A stretch of 56,755 nucleotides of DNA from DAISJI01 sp964559835 (GCA_964559835.1 CAZLJE010000030.1:1-56755); one strand, 5' to 3'. Shown: positions 43,250-51,456, numbered from the stretch's first letter. Notes: generated from the letters alone by a model not told the origin. Numbers and translations: made by a program.

Positions 43250-45016
43250 ATGGCGCAAGGCTCAAGGCACAAGGCGCAAGGCTCACCTGTTCGAGTCGCC
43301 CTGGGTTGCTTCATTTTTTTCTGTATTGCGACAACGGCGTTCGCGCGCTCGTGGCAGGTCACGGACTTTCATTCCACCATCGCCATCGACGAGCGCGGCT
43401 ACACGACCGTCAGCGAGCGGATCCAGCTTCTGTTCGTTGGTTCGTGGAATGGCATCTATCGCACGATTCCCGTCGAGTATCCCGGCCCGCGCGGTACGAA
43501 CTATTCCCTGTTCCTGAAAGTGGAGTCCGTCACCGACGTCGAAGGTAGTCCGTTGAAGTACGAGGTCTCGCGCGACGGCGACTTCAAGAAGATCAAGATC
43601 TATATTCCGGGCGCGGTCGATACCTCGCGCGTCGTCATCATCAATTACTCGACGCCAAATGCCGTCCGATGGTTCGACGATCACGACGAGTTCTACTGGA
43701 ACGTGACTGGCAACGATTGGCCCGTCCCTATCGACCACGCTTCCGCACTTGTCTCTTTGCCTGCGAATACGGCCGGTAGCCTGAAGGCGCAGGCATTCAC
43801 CGGCGTGTACGGCTCGCACGATCAGGAAGCGACCGCCACCGTAAACGGTTCCGCGGTCGAGTTCGAGACCACCAACCCGCTCCCGATGCGCGGCGGCTTG
43901 ACTGTGGACATCTACATTCCAAAAGGCCTGCTGCACGAGCCGGGCCTGTTCACCAGAGCGATCTGGTTCCTGAAGAGCAACCCAGCCATTCTGTTGCCGC
44001 TGTGGGCATTCGCGGTGATGTTCACCATGTGGTGGTTCAAGGGCCGCGACCCCGATCCGGGCCGTTCGGTGGCTCCGCAATATGAGCCGCCGCCGAACAT
44101 CACACCCGCCGAGGCCGGGACGTTGATCGACGACTCCCTCGATCCGCGCGACATCACGTCCACGCTCGTCGATCTCGCCGTGCGTGGTTACATCAAGATC
44201 GAGCAGACGGACACACCCGGTCTCTTCAGCCATCACAAGGACTACAACTTCCATCTGCTGAAAGATCAGGCATCCTGGGATAACAACCTGGCGCCGTTCG
44301 AACGCGTGGTGCTGGAGAACATGTTCGTTGACGGGAACGTGACCAGTCTCTCCAGCCTGAAAAACCGGTTCTACACCGCCATCCCAGTCATCAAGGACGA
44401 CATCTTTTCGTCGCTCAAGCGGAAAGGGATGTACTTCCTCGATCCGCAGACCGCGGCCGGTTATTCATTCGTCGGACTGCTTATCATCGCGGCCCCTGTC
44501 GTCCTTCTCCAGGTCAGCGGGCGCTTGAACTTCTTCGAATCGATCGGTGTTGCAGTCGTGTCGATCATCGTTTCCGCCATCATCTTTTTCCTTTTCGCGC
44601 GCGTGATGACGGCAAAGACGATGCTAGGCGCGCGTACACGCGTCCAGATCCTCGGCTTTCAGGATTTCATGCAGCGCGTTGACGCCGACCGCATCAAGCG
44701 CCTGCCTCCCGACACGTTCGAGAAGTACCTGCCTTACGCGATGGCCCTCGGTGTCGAAGCCGCGTGGGCCAAGGCGTTTGCGGGCATCATTCAGCAGCCG
44801 CCGGGTTGGTACGCTGGACCCTACACGCCCGGCATGTGGAACCCGATCCTGTTCACAACGGACATGCACACCATGGCCGCGAGCGCGCATCAGGCCATGA
44901 TCGCCGCTCCACGCGCCACTTCCAGCGGTTCCGGCTTCAGCTCTGGTGGAGGCTTCGGCGGTGGTGGCGGTTTCTCCGGCGGCGGCTTCGGTGGCGGTGG
45001 CGGCGACGCGTTCTGA
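43250..45016 (+). CDS. DUF2207-type membrane protein
   Basis: The product is 588 aa and lies 6 nt after lemA, likely in one operon. The signal-like helix (VALGCFIFFCIATTAFARS) precedes an extracytoplasmic DUF2207 domain (about 34-225; DFHSTIAIDERGYTTVSERI). TM segments follow at about 245-262 (AILLPLWAFAVMFTMWWF) and 405-460. The cytoplasmic part and the Gly/Ser/Phe-rich tail (SSGGGFGGGGGFSGGGFGGG) resemble the TPM/DUF2207 pattern. The first 12 codons (MAQGSRHKAQGS) come from a GCGCAAGGC tandem repeat that also supplies the ATG. The function is not known. Confidence 0.88.
   Translation: MAQGSRHKAQGSPVRVALGCFIFFCIATTAFARSWQVTDFHSTIAIDERGYTTVSERIQLLFVGSWNGIYRTIPVEYPGPRGTNYSLFLKVESVTDVEGSPLKYEVSRDGDFKKIKIYIPGAVDTSRVVIINYSTPNAVRWFDDHDEFYWNVTGNDWPVPIDHASALVSLPANTAGSLKAQAFTGVYGSHDQEATATVNGSAVEFETTNPLPMRGGLTVDIYIPKGLLHEPGLFTRAIWFLKSNPAILLPLWAFAVMFTMWWFKGRDPDPGRSVAPQYEPPPNITPAEAGTLIDDSLDPRDITSTLVDLAVRGYIKIEQTDTPGLFSHHKDYNFHLLKDQASWDNNLAPFERVVLENMFVDGNVTSLSSLKNRFYTAIPVIKDDIFSSLKRKGMYFLDPQTAAGYSFVGLLIIAAPVVLLQVSGRLNFFESIGVAVVSIIVSAIIFFLFARVMTAKTMLGARTRVQILGFQDFMQRVDADRIKRLPPDTFEKYLPYAMALGVEAAWAKAFAGIIQQPPGWYAGPYTPGMWNPILFTTDMHTMAASAHQAMIAAPRATSSGSGFSSGGGFGGGGGFSGGGFGGGGGDAF
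43251..43278. repeat. GCGCAAGGC repeats at the start of the DUF2207 gene
   Basis: The array TGGCGCAAGGCTCAAGGCAC and then AAGGCGCAAGGC has about three copies of an 8-9-bp unit. It matches the arrays near 838-870 and 3782-3808. It lies across the start codon and first codons of the DUF2207 gene. Confidence 0.7.
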
Positions 45017-45042
45017 CGCTAGAATCCTCGTAACGGACCCGA

Positions 45043-45801
45043 TCAGCGACTGCGCAGCAACCAGGTCTTGGCGGAGTCCGCAAGAGTGACCACTGCTGCG
45101 CCCAGCATGATGGCGTCCTTGATGATCAGCCGGCCCGCTCCCGAGAGATACGGGAAGCCGTGTGTGGAAGCGCCCAGCGCGGGGACCCAAGCCTCGGGCG
45201 TCGTCACCAGGAAGGACAGCGTAGTACAGGCCATCAAGATGAGCAGGAAGCTGCCCACGGCCGAGACCTGCGGCAGGAGCGGATAGGACGCGATCAGCAG
45301 TCCAATGAGGATGATGACCACTCCCAGCGCATGTGACAACCTGTACGTACCGTTCGCTTCATTCCACTGCTGGTTGGCCGGGACCACTTCACCTTCCCTG
45401 TTCATGTAATGGCGATATTCCGGAGCCGGATAATGGTAGAAAAAGCTCATGACCGGACTGTTGGCCACCAGCGGCACGATGCCGTCCGCCTCGTAGTTGG
45501 CGAACTTCAGACCGCCGATCCAGAGCAGTACGACGACGAGTCCCAGGCGCAGAAGGCCCATCCCAATGCGGTCGAGCCTTGCCGCCCGTTCAAAAATACG
45601 TCGTGTCGCGGAGTCGCTCGCGGGATAGCTGCGAATTGTAACGCTCACTTGTGTAGACATACCGTCCTCTAATTCCGTGTTCGCGGGAGAGTAAGGATTC
45701 GGGATCGAGGAAGGCGGATCGCTCGCTGGAAACGACTCATCGAGGGTTTTGTCCAGGGCCGTATCTCTGGCGTGAACTTCGTCATCCGTTGATTCCTGCA
45801 T
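45043..45801 (-). CDS. DUF417/RclC-like membrane protein with DESFPASDPP head
   Basis: The product is 252 aa. Residues 1-47 are soluble, with the DKTLDESFPASDPPS motif known from small uncharacterised stress-linked proteins. From about residue 75 come four TM segments (MGLLRLGLVVVLLWIGGLKF, ALGVVIILIGLLIASYPLLP, AVGSFLLILMACTTLSFLV and a last one) of the YkgB/RclC type, linked in E. coli to reactive-chlorine resistance. An internal Met48 (MSTQVSVTIRS) also has a good ribosome site (AGAGGA), so a shorter form is possible. It is divergent from the phosphoribosyltransferase gene. Confidence 0.8.
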   Translation of the reverse strand: MQESTDDEVHARDTALDKTLDESFPASDPPSSIPNPYSPANTELEDGMSTQVSVTIRSYPASDSATRRIFERAARLDRIGMGLLRLGLVVVLLWIGGLKFANYEADGIVPLVANSPVMSFFYHYPAPEYRHYMNREGEVVPANQQWNEANGTYRLSHALGVVIILIGLLIASYPLLPQVSAVGSFLLILMACTTLSFLVTTPEAWVPALGASTHGFPYLSGAGRLIIKDAIMLGAAVVTLADSAKTWLLRSR

Positions 45802-46038
45802 CTTTCACTCTCCGCAATGCGCTCGGTAAGGTAGACAGCACTTGTCGTGCCACGACATAACGTACGATTGAGGGCTTTCTTGCGCTTCCGCGGCAAACGC
45901 CACCCTCTTGTGCGTCAAAAGAGCGTCACTCCGTCGAGATGTTGACCAAGGTTCCGCGGCCTTGTGGCTCTCTGTATATCCCTGCGACCGCGGGCAAACC
46001 CTCCATTTCGCCCATAATCCAATTCCACAGAGGTCCCT

Positions 46039-46695
46039 ATGATTTTCCAGGATCGTCGAGCGGGAGGAGAGGCTTTAGCCGCGCTGCTTCAGCGCTATGC
46101 CGGCCGCGACGACGTTATCGTGCTGGCGCTGCCGCGCGGCGGTGTTCCCGTCGCTGCCGAGGTCTCGAATCGTCTCGGCGTCCCACTGGATGTTCTTCTT
46201 GTGCGGAAGCTGGGAGTACCGGGCCATGAGGAATTGGCGATGGGCGCCATCGCATCCGGAGGCGTGCGCGTCCTCGACCCCAGCATCTTGCGATCGTTGA
46301 ATATCCAACCCTGGGCGGTTGAGACTGTCGCGCGCCGCGAGCAGCAGGAACTGGAACGGCGCGAACACCAGTATCGCGGCGATCGGCCCGAGCCCGATCT
46401 GCGCGGCAAAACCGTGATCCTCGTTGACGACGGCCTGGCCACCGGCTCGACGATGCGCAGCGCCATCGCCGCGGTCCGCCAGCAACAGCCGAAACGGATC
46501 GTCGTTGCGGCGCCAGTTGCCGCCCGGGAGGCCTGCGAATCGCTGCAGGAGATTGCGGACGAAGTCGTATGCGCCGCGACGCCGATGCCGTTCTATGCCG
46601 TCGGCCAGTGGTACGGCACATTCGATCAGACCAGCGACAGCGAGGTTCACCGCCTGCTCGAGCGCTCCCGATCCCGAGACCGCCCGGCCGCTTAA
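46039..46695 (+). CDS. Phosphoribosyltransferase-domain protein
   Basis: The product is 218 aa with GAGG before the start. The PRPP-binding loop is VILVDDGLATGSTMRSAI at about residues 127-144, and the N-terminal part has VLALPRGGVPVAAEVSNRLG and LLVRKLGVPGHEELAMGAI. These stand-alone PRTases have no settled substrate. The gene lies 11 nt before a dienelactone-hydrolase-like gene; in many bacteria the two are fused, so they probably act together. Confidence 0.9.
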   Translation: MIFQDRRAGGEALAALLQRYAGRDDVIVLALPRGGVPVAAEVSNRLGVPLDVLLVRKLGVPGHEELAMGAIASGGVRVLDPSILRSLNIQPWAVETVARREQQELERREHQYRGDRPEPDLRGKTVILVDDGLATGSTMRSAIAAVRQQQPKRIVVAAPVAAREACESLQEIADEVVCAATPMPFYAVGQWYGTFDQTSDSEVHRLLERSRSRDRPAA

Positions 46696-46706
46696 GGGGA
46701 CTGGTT

Positions 46707-47408
46707 ATGTCGCATCAAGACAAAGAACGTTCGGTCAAGATCCCCGTCGGAAACGTGATCCTGAACGGCGATCTTTCCATCCCCGCCGAAACTCAGGGGT
46801 TGGTCCTCTTCGCCCACGGCTCCGGCTCCAGCCGGCGCAGCCCGCGGAACCGCTATGTGGCAGGTGTGCTCCAGGACGCGGGTTTCGCCACGCTGCTGTT
46901 CGACCTTCTCACCGATGCGGAAGAGAGGATCGACGATTACACGGCGGAACTGAGGTTCAATGTCCACCTGCTTGCCTTGCGCTTGAATGCCGCAACCGAT
47001 TGGGCAATCGCGTCGGAAGAGTTCGTGCAAGTGCGCCAATCGGCCGGTGATCTCCCGCTCGGATATTTCGGCGCTTCCACGGGCGCTGCAGCGGCGCTGA
47101 TAGCCGCCGCCGCGCGCGACGACATAGCGGCTATCGTTTCCCGCGGCGGCCGGCCCGATTTGGCCGGGGATGCCCTCCCGCTGGTCAAGGCGCCCACGCT
47201 CCTGATCGTTGGTGGCAAAGATGACGTCGTAATCCGCATGAATCAGGATACGCAGCAACGCATGACTTGTGAGACGCGGCTCGAGATCATTCCCGGCGCG
47301 ACTCATCTATTTGAAGAGCCCGGCGCTCTCGAGCAGGTGGCGCGCTTGGCGCGAATGTGGTTTGAACAGCACTTCGGCCGAAAACTGAAAAACAACTACG
47401 CAGCCTGA
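46707..47408 (+). CDS. Dienelactone-hydrolase-like alpha/beta hydrolase
   Basis: The product is 233 aa; the start at 46707 follows AAGGGGA. The oxyanion loop is FAHGSGSSRRSPRN, the nucleophile elbow GYFGASTGAAAAL (Ser), the acid KDDVV and the histidine PGATHLFEEPG. This is a family often fused to the PRTase domain encoded just upstream. The substrate is unknown. Confidence 0.9.
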   Translation: MSHQDKERSVKIPVGNVILNGDLSIPAETQGLVLFAHGSGSSRRSPRNRYVAGVLQDAGFATLLFDLLTDAEERIDDYTAELRFNVHLLALRLNAATDWAIASEEFVQVRQSAGDLPLGYFGASTGAAAALIAAAARDDIAAIVSRGGRPDLAGDALPLVKAPTLLIVGGKDDVVIRMNQDTQQRMTCETRLEIIPGATHLFEEPGALEQVARLARMWFEQHFGRKLKNNYAA

Positions 47409-47480
47409 TACGACGTGCCCAAGTAAGCCCGTCTTGCGCCTAAGCGGGTGTGTGCCTCGATCGACACTAAAATACCCTCC

Positions 47481-48380
47481 ATGCCGGAACTGCCCGACAT
47501 CGCCGCCTATATCCGCGCCCTTGAATCGCGGATCATCGCGCAACCGCTCGAGCACATCCGAATCGCGGGCCCCTTTCTGCTTCGCACCGCGCAACCCTCC
47601 ACGAGCGACGTCGAGGGACGCGTAGTGCGCGAGTTGCGGCGCGTCAGCAAGCGTATCGCCATCGGTATCGAGGGCGATCTCTGGCTCGTGTTGCACCTGA
47701 TGATCGCCGGCCGCTTGCATTGGCGCCCGCGCGGAGCAAAGTTGGGCGGGCGACAGAACCTCGCGGCTTTCGACTTCCCCAACGGTTCGCTCGTCCTGAC
47801 CGAGGCCGGAAGCAAGCATCGCGCGTCGCTGCACATATTCCGGGGCGAGGAAGCGTTGCGGTCGGTCGATCCGGGCGGCATCGACGTCTTAACCAGCGAT
47901 CTTGATTCCTTTCGCAACGCACTCACCGCCGAGAACCGCACGCTCAAGCGCGCGCTCACCGATCCGCGCATCGTCAGCGGCATCGGAAACGCCTACTCCG
48001 ACGAGATACTCCACGCCGCGCGCCTCTCTCCAATCACGCTGACACACAAACTGAAGCCGGATGAATGGGAGCGGCTGTTCACTGCTACTCGCGACACACT
48101 CCAGCTTTGGACCGACCGATTGATGTCGCGGGCCACCGTCGAGTTTCCGGAAAAAGTGACAGCCTTTCGCCCGGAGATGGCTGTCCACGGACGTTATGGA
48201 AAACCATGCCCGACCTGCGGCGAAACTATTCAGCGCATCCGTTACGCGGACAACGAGACGGACTATTGTCCTCGCTGCCAGACCGGCGGAAAGCTTCTGG
48301 CGGACCGCAGTCTCTCCCGGCTGCTCCGCTCCGATTGGCCGCGCACCATGGAAGAACTGGAAGCCCTGAAACGCCGCTAG
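47481..48380 (+). CDS. Formamidopyrimidine-DNA glycosylase family protein
   Basis: The product is 299 aa from MPELPDIAAYIRALE. The Pro2/Glu3 catalytic pair and Lys57 (VSKRIAIG) are in place. The H2TH region is GIGNAYSDEILHAARLSP (about 167-184), and the zinc finger uses Cys243, Cys246, Cys263 and Cys266 (CPTCGETIQR, DYCPRCQTGG). The enzyme excises oxidised bases. PELPD rather than PELPE and the long linker leave Fpg versus Nei preference open, so no gene symbol is given. Confidence 0.9.
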   Translation: MPELPDIAAYIRALESRIIAQPLEHIRIAGPFLLRTAQPSTSDVEGRVVRELRRVSKRIAIGIEGDLWLVLHLMIAGRLHWRPRGAKLGGRQNLAAFDFPNGSLVLTEAGSKHRASLHIFRGEEALRSVDPGGIDVLTSDLDSFRNALTAENRTLKRALTDPRIVSGIGNAYSDEILHAARLSPITLTHKLKPDEWERLFTATRDTLQLWTDRLMSRATVEFPEKVTAFRPEMAVHGRYGKPCPTCGETIQRIRYADNETDYCPRCQTGGKLLADRSLSRLLRSDWPRTMEELEALKRR

Positions 48381-48504
48381 GTCCGGACCTGACACCCTGG
48401 TCCGTACTCCTGGCGTGCAGCAGCCCTCGTTTCCTCCCAACACGCGCGGTGGTTTCCTCATCCAACCTTCTTGGAGCCTCTCCCCTGGGGACATGAGGGA
48501 AGTT

Positions 48505-48987
48505 ATGCCTATGGCAGATCCGGTTTATGCCAATCAGGAGGCACGCGCCATGGACCCGCTGCATCCGATCGTCACCGATCCGGAACGGGAGTTGCCGGAA
48601 CACGCGACGCCTTCGCGACTCGGCCACATCCCGGTCACACCGAACCCACGCCTGCACAGCGCCGCAGAGTCGGTCGGCACAGCGTTGGGAACGGCCGTCA
48701 CACGCGCGCGTCACTTGCCGGACCGCTTGCAGGACGCGAAGGCACGTTTCACGGTCATCCGAGGGCGCAAGCAGCGCGACCTGAAGGAGTCGGCGGACGA
48801 AGCCGTCGACCGCATCCGCGACGCGAGTGTCGAGGTGAAGGCCCAGGCCCGCGAGACTGTCGCGCAGGCACGCACGCGCGCCGAGCACCTGGCGCACGAG
48901 TATCCGCTGGATTTCATCGCCGGAGCCGCCGCGTTCGGCGTGCTGTTGGGGATCGGGCTGCGAATCTGGAGGGATCATGCCAGCTAA
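48505..48987 (+). CDS. YqjD/DUF883-like single-helix envelope protein
   Basis: The product is 160 aa. The start at 48505 has GAGGGA just before; 48511 is an alternative. A charged coiled-coil (about 75-130; KESADEAVDRIRDASVEVKA) is followed by one TM helix near the C-terminus (FIAGAAAFGVLLGIGLRIW). This matches the DUF883 plan of ribosome- or membrane-associated proteins such as YqjD. It overlaps the next gene by 11 nt. Confidence 0.75.
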   Translation: MPMADPVYANQEARAMDPLHPIVTDPERELPEHATPSRLGHIPVTPNPRLHSAAESVGTALGTAVTRARHLPDRLQDAKARFTVIRGRKQRDLKESADEAVDRIRDASVEVKAQARETVAQARTRAEHLAHEYPLDFIAGAAAFGVLLGIGLRIWRDHAS

Positions 48988-49396
48988 TTTCGAGAACGGA
49001 AAGACGCTCGCAGGCGTCGTGAACGACCTGAAGGAAGAGTCGAAACAGTTTGTCTCCACGCGCCTGGCCATGCTCCAGGCCGAAATGAAAGAGAAAATCG
49101 ATGCCTGGAAGACGGCCCTGCCGATGCTTGTCGTCGGCGTACTGCTGCTGGCAACCGCGTGGCTGCTGCTCACGGGCGCCATCGTGGCCGCAGTGTACAT
49201 GGCGTTCGCGGGCAGCGCATGGGCGGCCTTCCTGGCGCTCATCATCGTCTGCATCGCGTATGCGATCGCCGGTGGACTGGCATTCTGGGTCGCCAAGGCC
49301 AAGTGGGACGAAACCGGCGTCACACCCACGCGGACTCTGCGCGTCCTGAAGGATGACCAGGTATGGATATCGAACGAAGCGAGGACGCAGCTATGA
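48977..49396 (+). CDS. YqjE-like holin-superfamily membrane protein
   Basis: The product is 139 aa with GGAGGG before the start. A short amphipathic N-terminus (VVNDLKEESKQFVSTRLAML) is followed by two TM helices (PMLVVGVLLLATAWLLLTGA and FLALIIVCIAYAIAGGLAFW). This is the phage-holin-3-6/YqjE-type family, chromosomal and not phage-borne here. Translationally linked to both neighbours. Confidence 0.8.
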   Translation: MPANFENGKTLAGVVNDLKEESKQFVSTRLAMLQAEMKEKIDAWKTALPMLVVGVLLLATAWLLLTGAIVAAVYMAFAGSAWAAFLALIIVCIAYAIAGGLAFWVAKAKWDETGVTPTRTLRVLKDDQVWISNEARTQL

Positions 49397-49626
49397 GCGC
49401 GATGAACATGGAAGCCAAGATGCCTCCCGAAATCCTCGAAGTCCGCGCTGCCGAGGAGCGCCGCCGCCTTCACGAGCGCGTACTGGAACTGCGCGCGCAG
49501 GTCGAGGAGAAGCTCGACATCCGGCGCCAGGCTGCCGCCTACGTTTGGCCCGCATCGGGCGTCGCGACGCTGGTCGGGCTCGTGATCGGCTGGGGCTTGG
49601 GCGGGATCTTCTCGCCCCGCCGATAA
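49393..49626 (+). CDS. YqjK/DUF3618-like small membrane protein
   Basis: The product is 77 aa. The start at 49393 makes an ATGA overlap with the previous stop and has GAGGAC upstream. An N-terminal coiled coil (EERRRLHERVLELRAQVEEK) is followed by one TM helix (SGVATLVGLVIGWGLGGIF). It closes the three-gene envelope operon. Confidence 0.75.
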   Translation: MSAMNMEAKMPPEILEVRAAEERRRLHERVLELRAQVEEKLDIRRQAAAYVWPASGVATLVGLVIGWGLGGIFSPRR

Positions 49627-49634
49627 GGTTTATC

Positions 49635-49675
49635 CCCGAGTAACGGGCCGTGAGCCTGCGTTTCCGTTACTCGGG
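49635..49675 (+). terminator. Hairpin after the YqjD/E/K-like operon
   Basis: CCCGAGTAACG (49635-49645) pairs perfectly with CGTTACTCGGG (49665-49675) over a 19-nt loop, 9 nt after the operon ends. There is no clear U-tract, so it could be a terminator or an RNA-stabilising end. Confidence 0.55.
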
Positions 49676-49828
49676 CCATTTACTGCCAACACACTCCAGC
49701 AGCTATTCTGCTTTGACTCTGCCGGGTAACTGAGGTATAAACCACTCACGTTTCTGCCTTGAATCGACCTTGGAGGGCCGTTTGTCCGACGTTTGCGCCA
49801 TCGGTGTGAAAGCATGCGGGAGGACTGC

Positions 49829-50470
49829 ATGCTGAAGATGGTACTGGCCGATAAACAGGCGATCTTCCGGGCCGGAATCGCGAAAGTCCTCGGCGTCGAG
49901 GACGAGATCCGCATCGTGGCGCAGGTGCAGACCTCCGACCAGGTGCTGCCGACGCTGGAGAAGTTCCATCCGAACGTGCTGGCCTTCGCGACCAATATGA
50001 TCTCGAACGTGACGGAACTGGTCGCGGCCGCCGAACCCTACAAGACGCGCCTGATTGCGCTGGCCGAGACCGGCGAGAATACTGGCGCGCACCTGAGCGC
50101 CGGGATCCATGGGGTCGTGTTTCGCAGCGTGACCGGACCGCAACTGCTGGAGTGCGTGCGCGCGGTGGCGAACGGCACGACCTGGACGCAACCGGCGCAA
50201 GTGACGGCCGAAGTCAGCGAGAACGACATGGTCGGGGCGCGCGTCCGCGACCGGCTGACGCCCAAGGAACTGAAGATCGTCGCGCTCGTCGTCCAGGGCT
50301 ATAAGAATAAGGACATCGCCACCGAACTGGGTACGACCGAGCAGGTGATCAAGAACTACCTGCGGAACGTCTACGACAAGATCGGCGTGTCGGACCGGCT
50401 GGAACTGGCGCTGTTCACCATCCATCACCGCATCCTGGCGGAAGCCGCAGCAGCGTCAACGAAGCCGTAA
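49829..50470 (+). CDS. LuxR-type regulator with a pseudo-receiver domain
   Basis: The product is 213 aa; the start at 49829 follows GGGAGGA. The N-terminal 115 residues align with NarL-type receivers, but the phospho-acceptor position is Ala54 (NVLAFATNMIS), the acidic pair is reduced to one Asp (LADKQ), and the conserved Lys is Arg (VVFRSVTG). The C-terminal LuxR HTH is intact (DRLTPKELKIVALVVQGYKNKDIA..., LRNVYDKIGVSDRLELALF). It therefore probably responds to something other than phosphorylation. It stands alone. Confidence 0.9.
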   Translation: MLKMVLADKQAIFRAGIAKVLGVEDEIRIVAQVQTSDQVLPTLEKFHPNVLAFATNMISNVTELVAAAEPYKTRLIALAETGENTGAHLSAGIHGVVFRSVTGPQLLECVRAVANGTTWTQPAQVTAEVSENDMVGARVRDRLTPKELKIVALVVQGYKNKDIATELGTTEQVIKNYLRNVYDKIGVSDRLELALFTIHHRILAEAAAASTKP

Positions 50471-50583
50471 GAGCGGGTTCCGGGTTCCGGGTTCCCACCC
50501 TTCCAAAAACAGTCAGCGTGGGGCACCCGCGATTATTGACCGAAAAGTCGTGTTTACCGTTCGGTAATCCGATGGGTTGGGTA

Positions 50584-50716
50584 CCCCCTCCCCCCTGCCT
50601 TCCCAGAGCATGTGAGTTAAGCGAGTGGAAGAGCAGGAGATATTCAGTTTCGATACCCGCTGGGTAACCCATGGGTATCCCAAGCAAGACCCCCTCCCCC
50701 GTTATCCCAGAGTCCC
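50584..50716 (+). repeat. Direct pair of C-rich blocks
   Basis: Both copies (50584-50611 and 50690-50716) contain CCCCCTCCCCC, then a few variable bases and TCCCAGAG or TATCCCAGAG. They are 105 bp apart. A related block on the other strand lies at 25434-25453, which includes the same GGGTACC border. Confidence 0.5.
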
Positions 50717-51128
50717 ACAGAATATCGGCCAAACTCGCAGAAATCCCAGAGGCCGTCGCAAGGCGCAGCGGAACGGGGCATTTTGCCGGCGAATGTTGTC
50801 AAAGAACTAACTAGGGCACGATGAAGACACCACACCCTTGCACCGCGAGGGTACGGAACGAGAGTAGCGCGCGGTTGAGGGGCTGTATGTGATGTGGGTC
50901 ATATGGGCGTGTGACAAGGGAAAACAGGTGATCAGTGATCAGTGGTCGGTGATCAGGTGGGAGAACCGGAGATTTCGGTGAGACTGCGACGAGAAACAAA
51001 AGCAACCGCGGATTGCGCGGATGAGCGCGGATCAAACAATTTGTCACGCGTGGTCGTGTGGTGCGCGAAGCTTATAGAGAGATCTATGGTGCCCCCTCAA
51101 CTGGGGGCTGGCCAAGGGTTTCCGGAAA

Positions 51129-51172
51129 TTCAATGACGGTTGCCCCACCGTTCCGCCCGGTTTTGGCGGAGC
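51129..51172 (-). repeat. Palindromic repeat, minus orientation
   Basis: On the minus strand the stem GCTCCGCC, loop AAAACC and GGGCGGA are followed by the rim GGTGGGGCAACC. The left rim is less conserved (ACTCCCTAC). It belongs to the same family as 5296-5336, 51229-51280, 51364-51410 and 56073-56112. Confidence 0.6.
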
Positions 51173-51228
51173 GTAGGGAGTCTCTAGCCGCCGCAAACTC
51201 GGCGCCACTCGCTGTGTACGAGACCGAG

Positions 51229-51280
51229 AAGTCCCCCACCCTATCGCTCCAAAATCGGGAGCGATAGGGTGGGGCAACCG
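51229..51280 (+). repeat. Palindromic repeat with long stem
   Basis: The rim AAGTCCCCCACCCT is followed by stem ATCGCTCC, loop AAAATC, the stem complement and AGGGTGGGGCAACC. The stem is perfect over 14 or more bp. The rim is shared with the other family members while the inner stem differs. Confidence 0.75.
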
Positions 51281-51363
51281 CAACCGCTTCCATTCTTCTC
51301 ATTTCCGAAAGGATGGGCCAGCCCCCGTCGGTGATTTGGTGATCTGATGATCTATTGATCTGG

Positions 51364-51410
51364 AAAAGTCCCCACCCTCCGCCAAAGGCAGGCGGAAGGG
51401 TGGGGCAACC
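51364..51410 (+). repeat. Palindromic repeat with CCGCC stem
   Basis: The rim AAAAGTCCCCACCCT, stem CCGCC, loop AAAGGCA, GGCGG and AAGGGTGGGGCAACC form an almost perfect palindrome 47 nt before the LysR gene end. Confidence 0.75.
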
Positions 51411-51456
51411 ATCATTGGGTTGATGGTCCTAATCGCCAACGGACGAGGCACTGACG

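Larger units (their letters stand above)
50471..51456. other. One-kilobase repeat-rich intergenic region
   Basis: No gene is supported here. It holds GGGTTCC tandem copies (50474-50495), two copies of a CCCCCTCCCCC...CCCAGAG block (50584-50611 and 50690-50716), AGTGATCAGTGGTC repeats (50929-50958), GCGGATTGCGCGGATGAGCG repeats (51006-51032), three palindromes (51129-51172, 51229-51280, 51364-51410) and GATCTGATGATCTATTGATC repeats (51340-51361). Short open frames present lack coding signals. Confidence 0.6.

Noticed and set aside
48977..49396. Prophage remnant because of a holin-like protein
   Set aside because: The neighbours form a YqjD/E/K-type chromosomal operon and no other phage gene is present.
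185..50958. Short tandem repeats considered as CRISPR arrays
   Set aside because: Units are 7-11 bp, contiguous, without regular unique spacers, and no cas gene is in the window.
50625..51267. Several short open frames in the 1-kb gap
   Set aside because: They run through palindromes and C-rich repeats, lack ribosome sites and show no family features.
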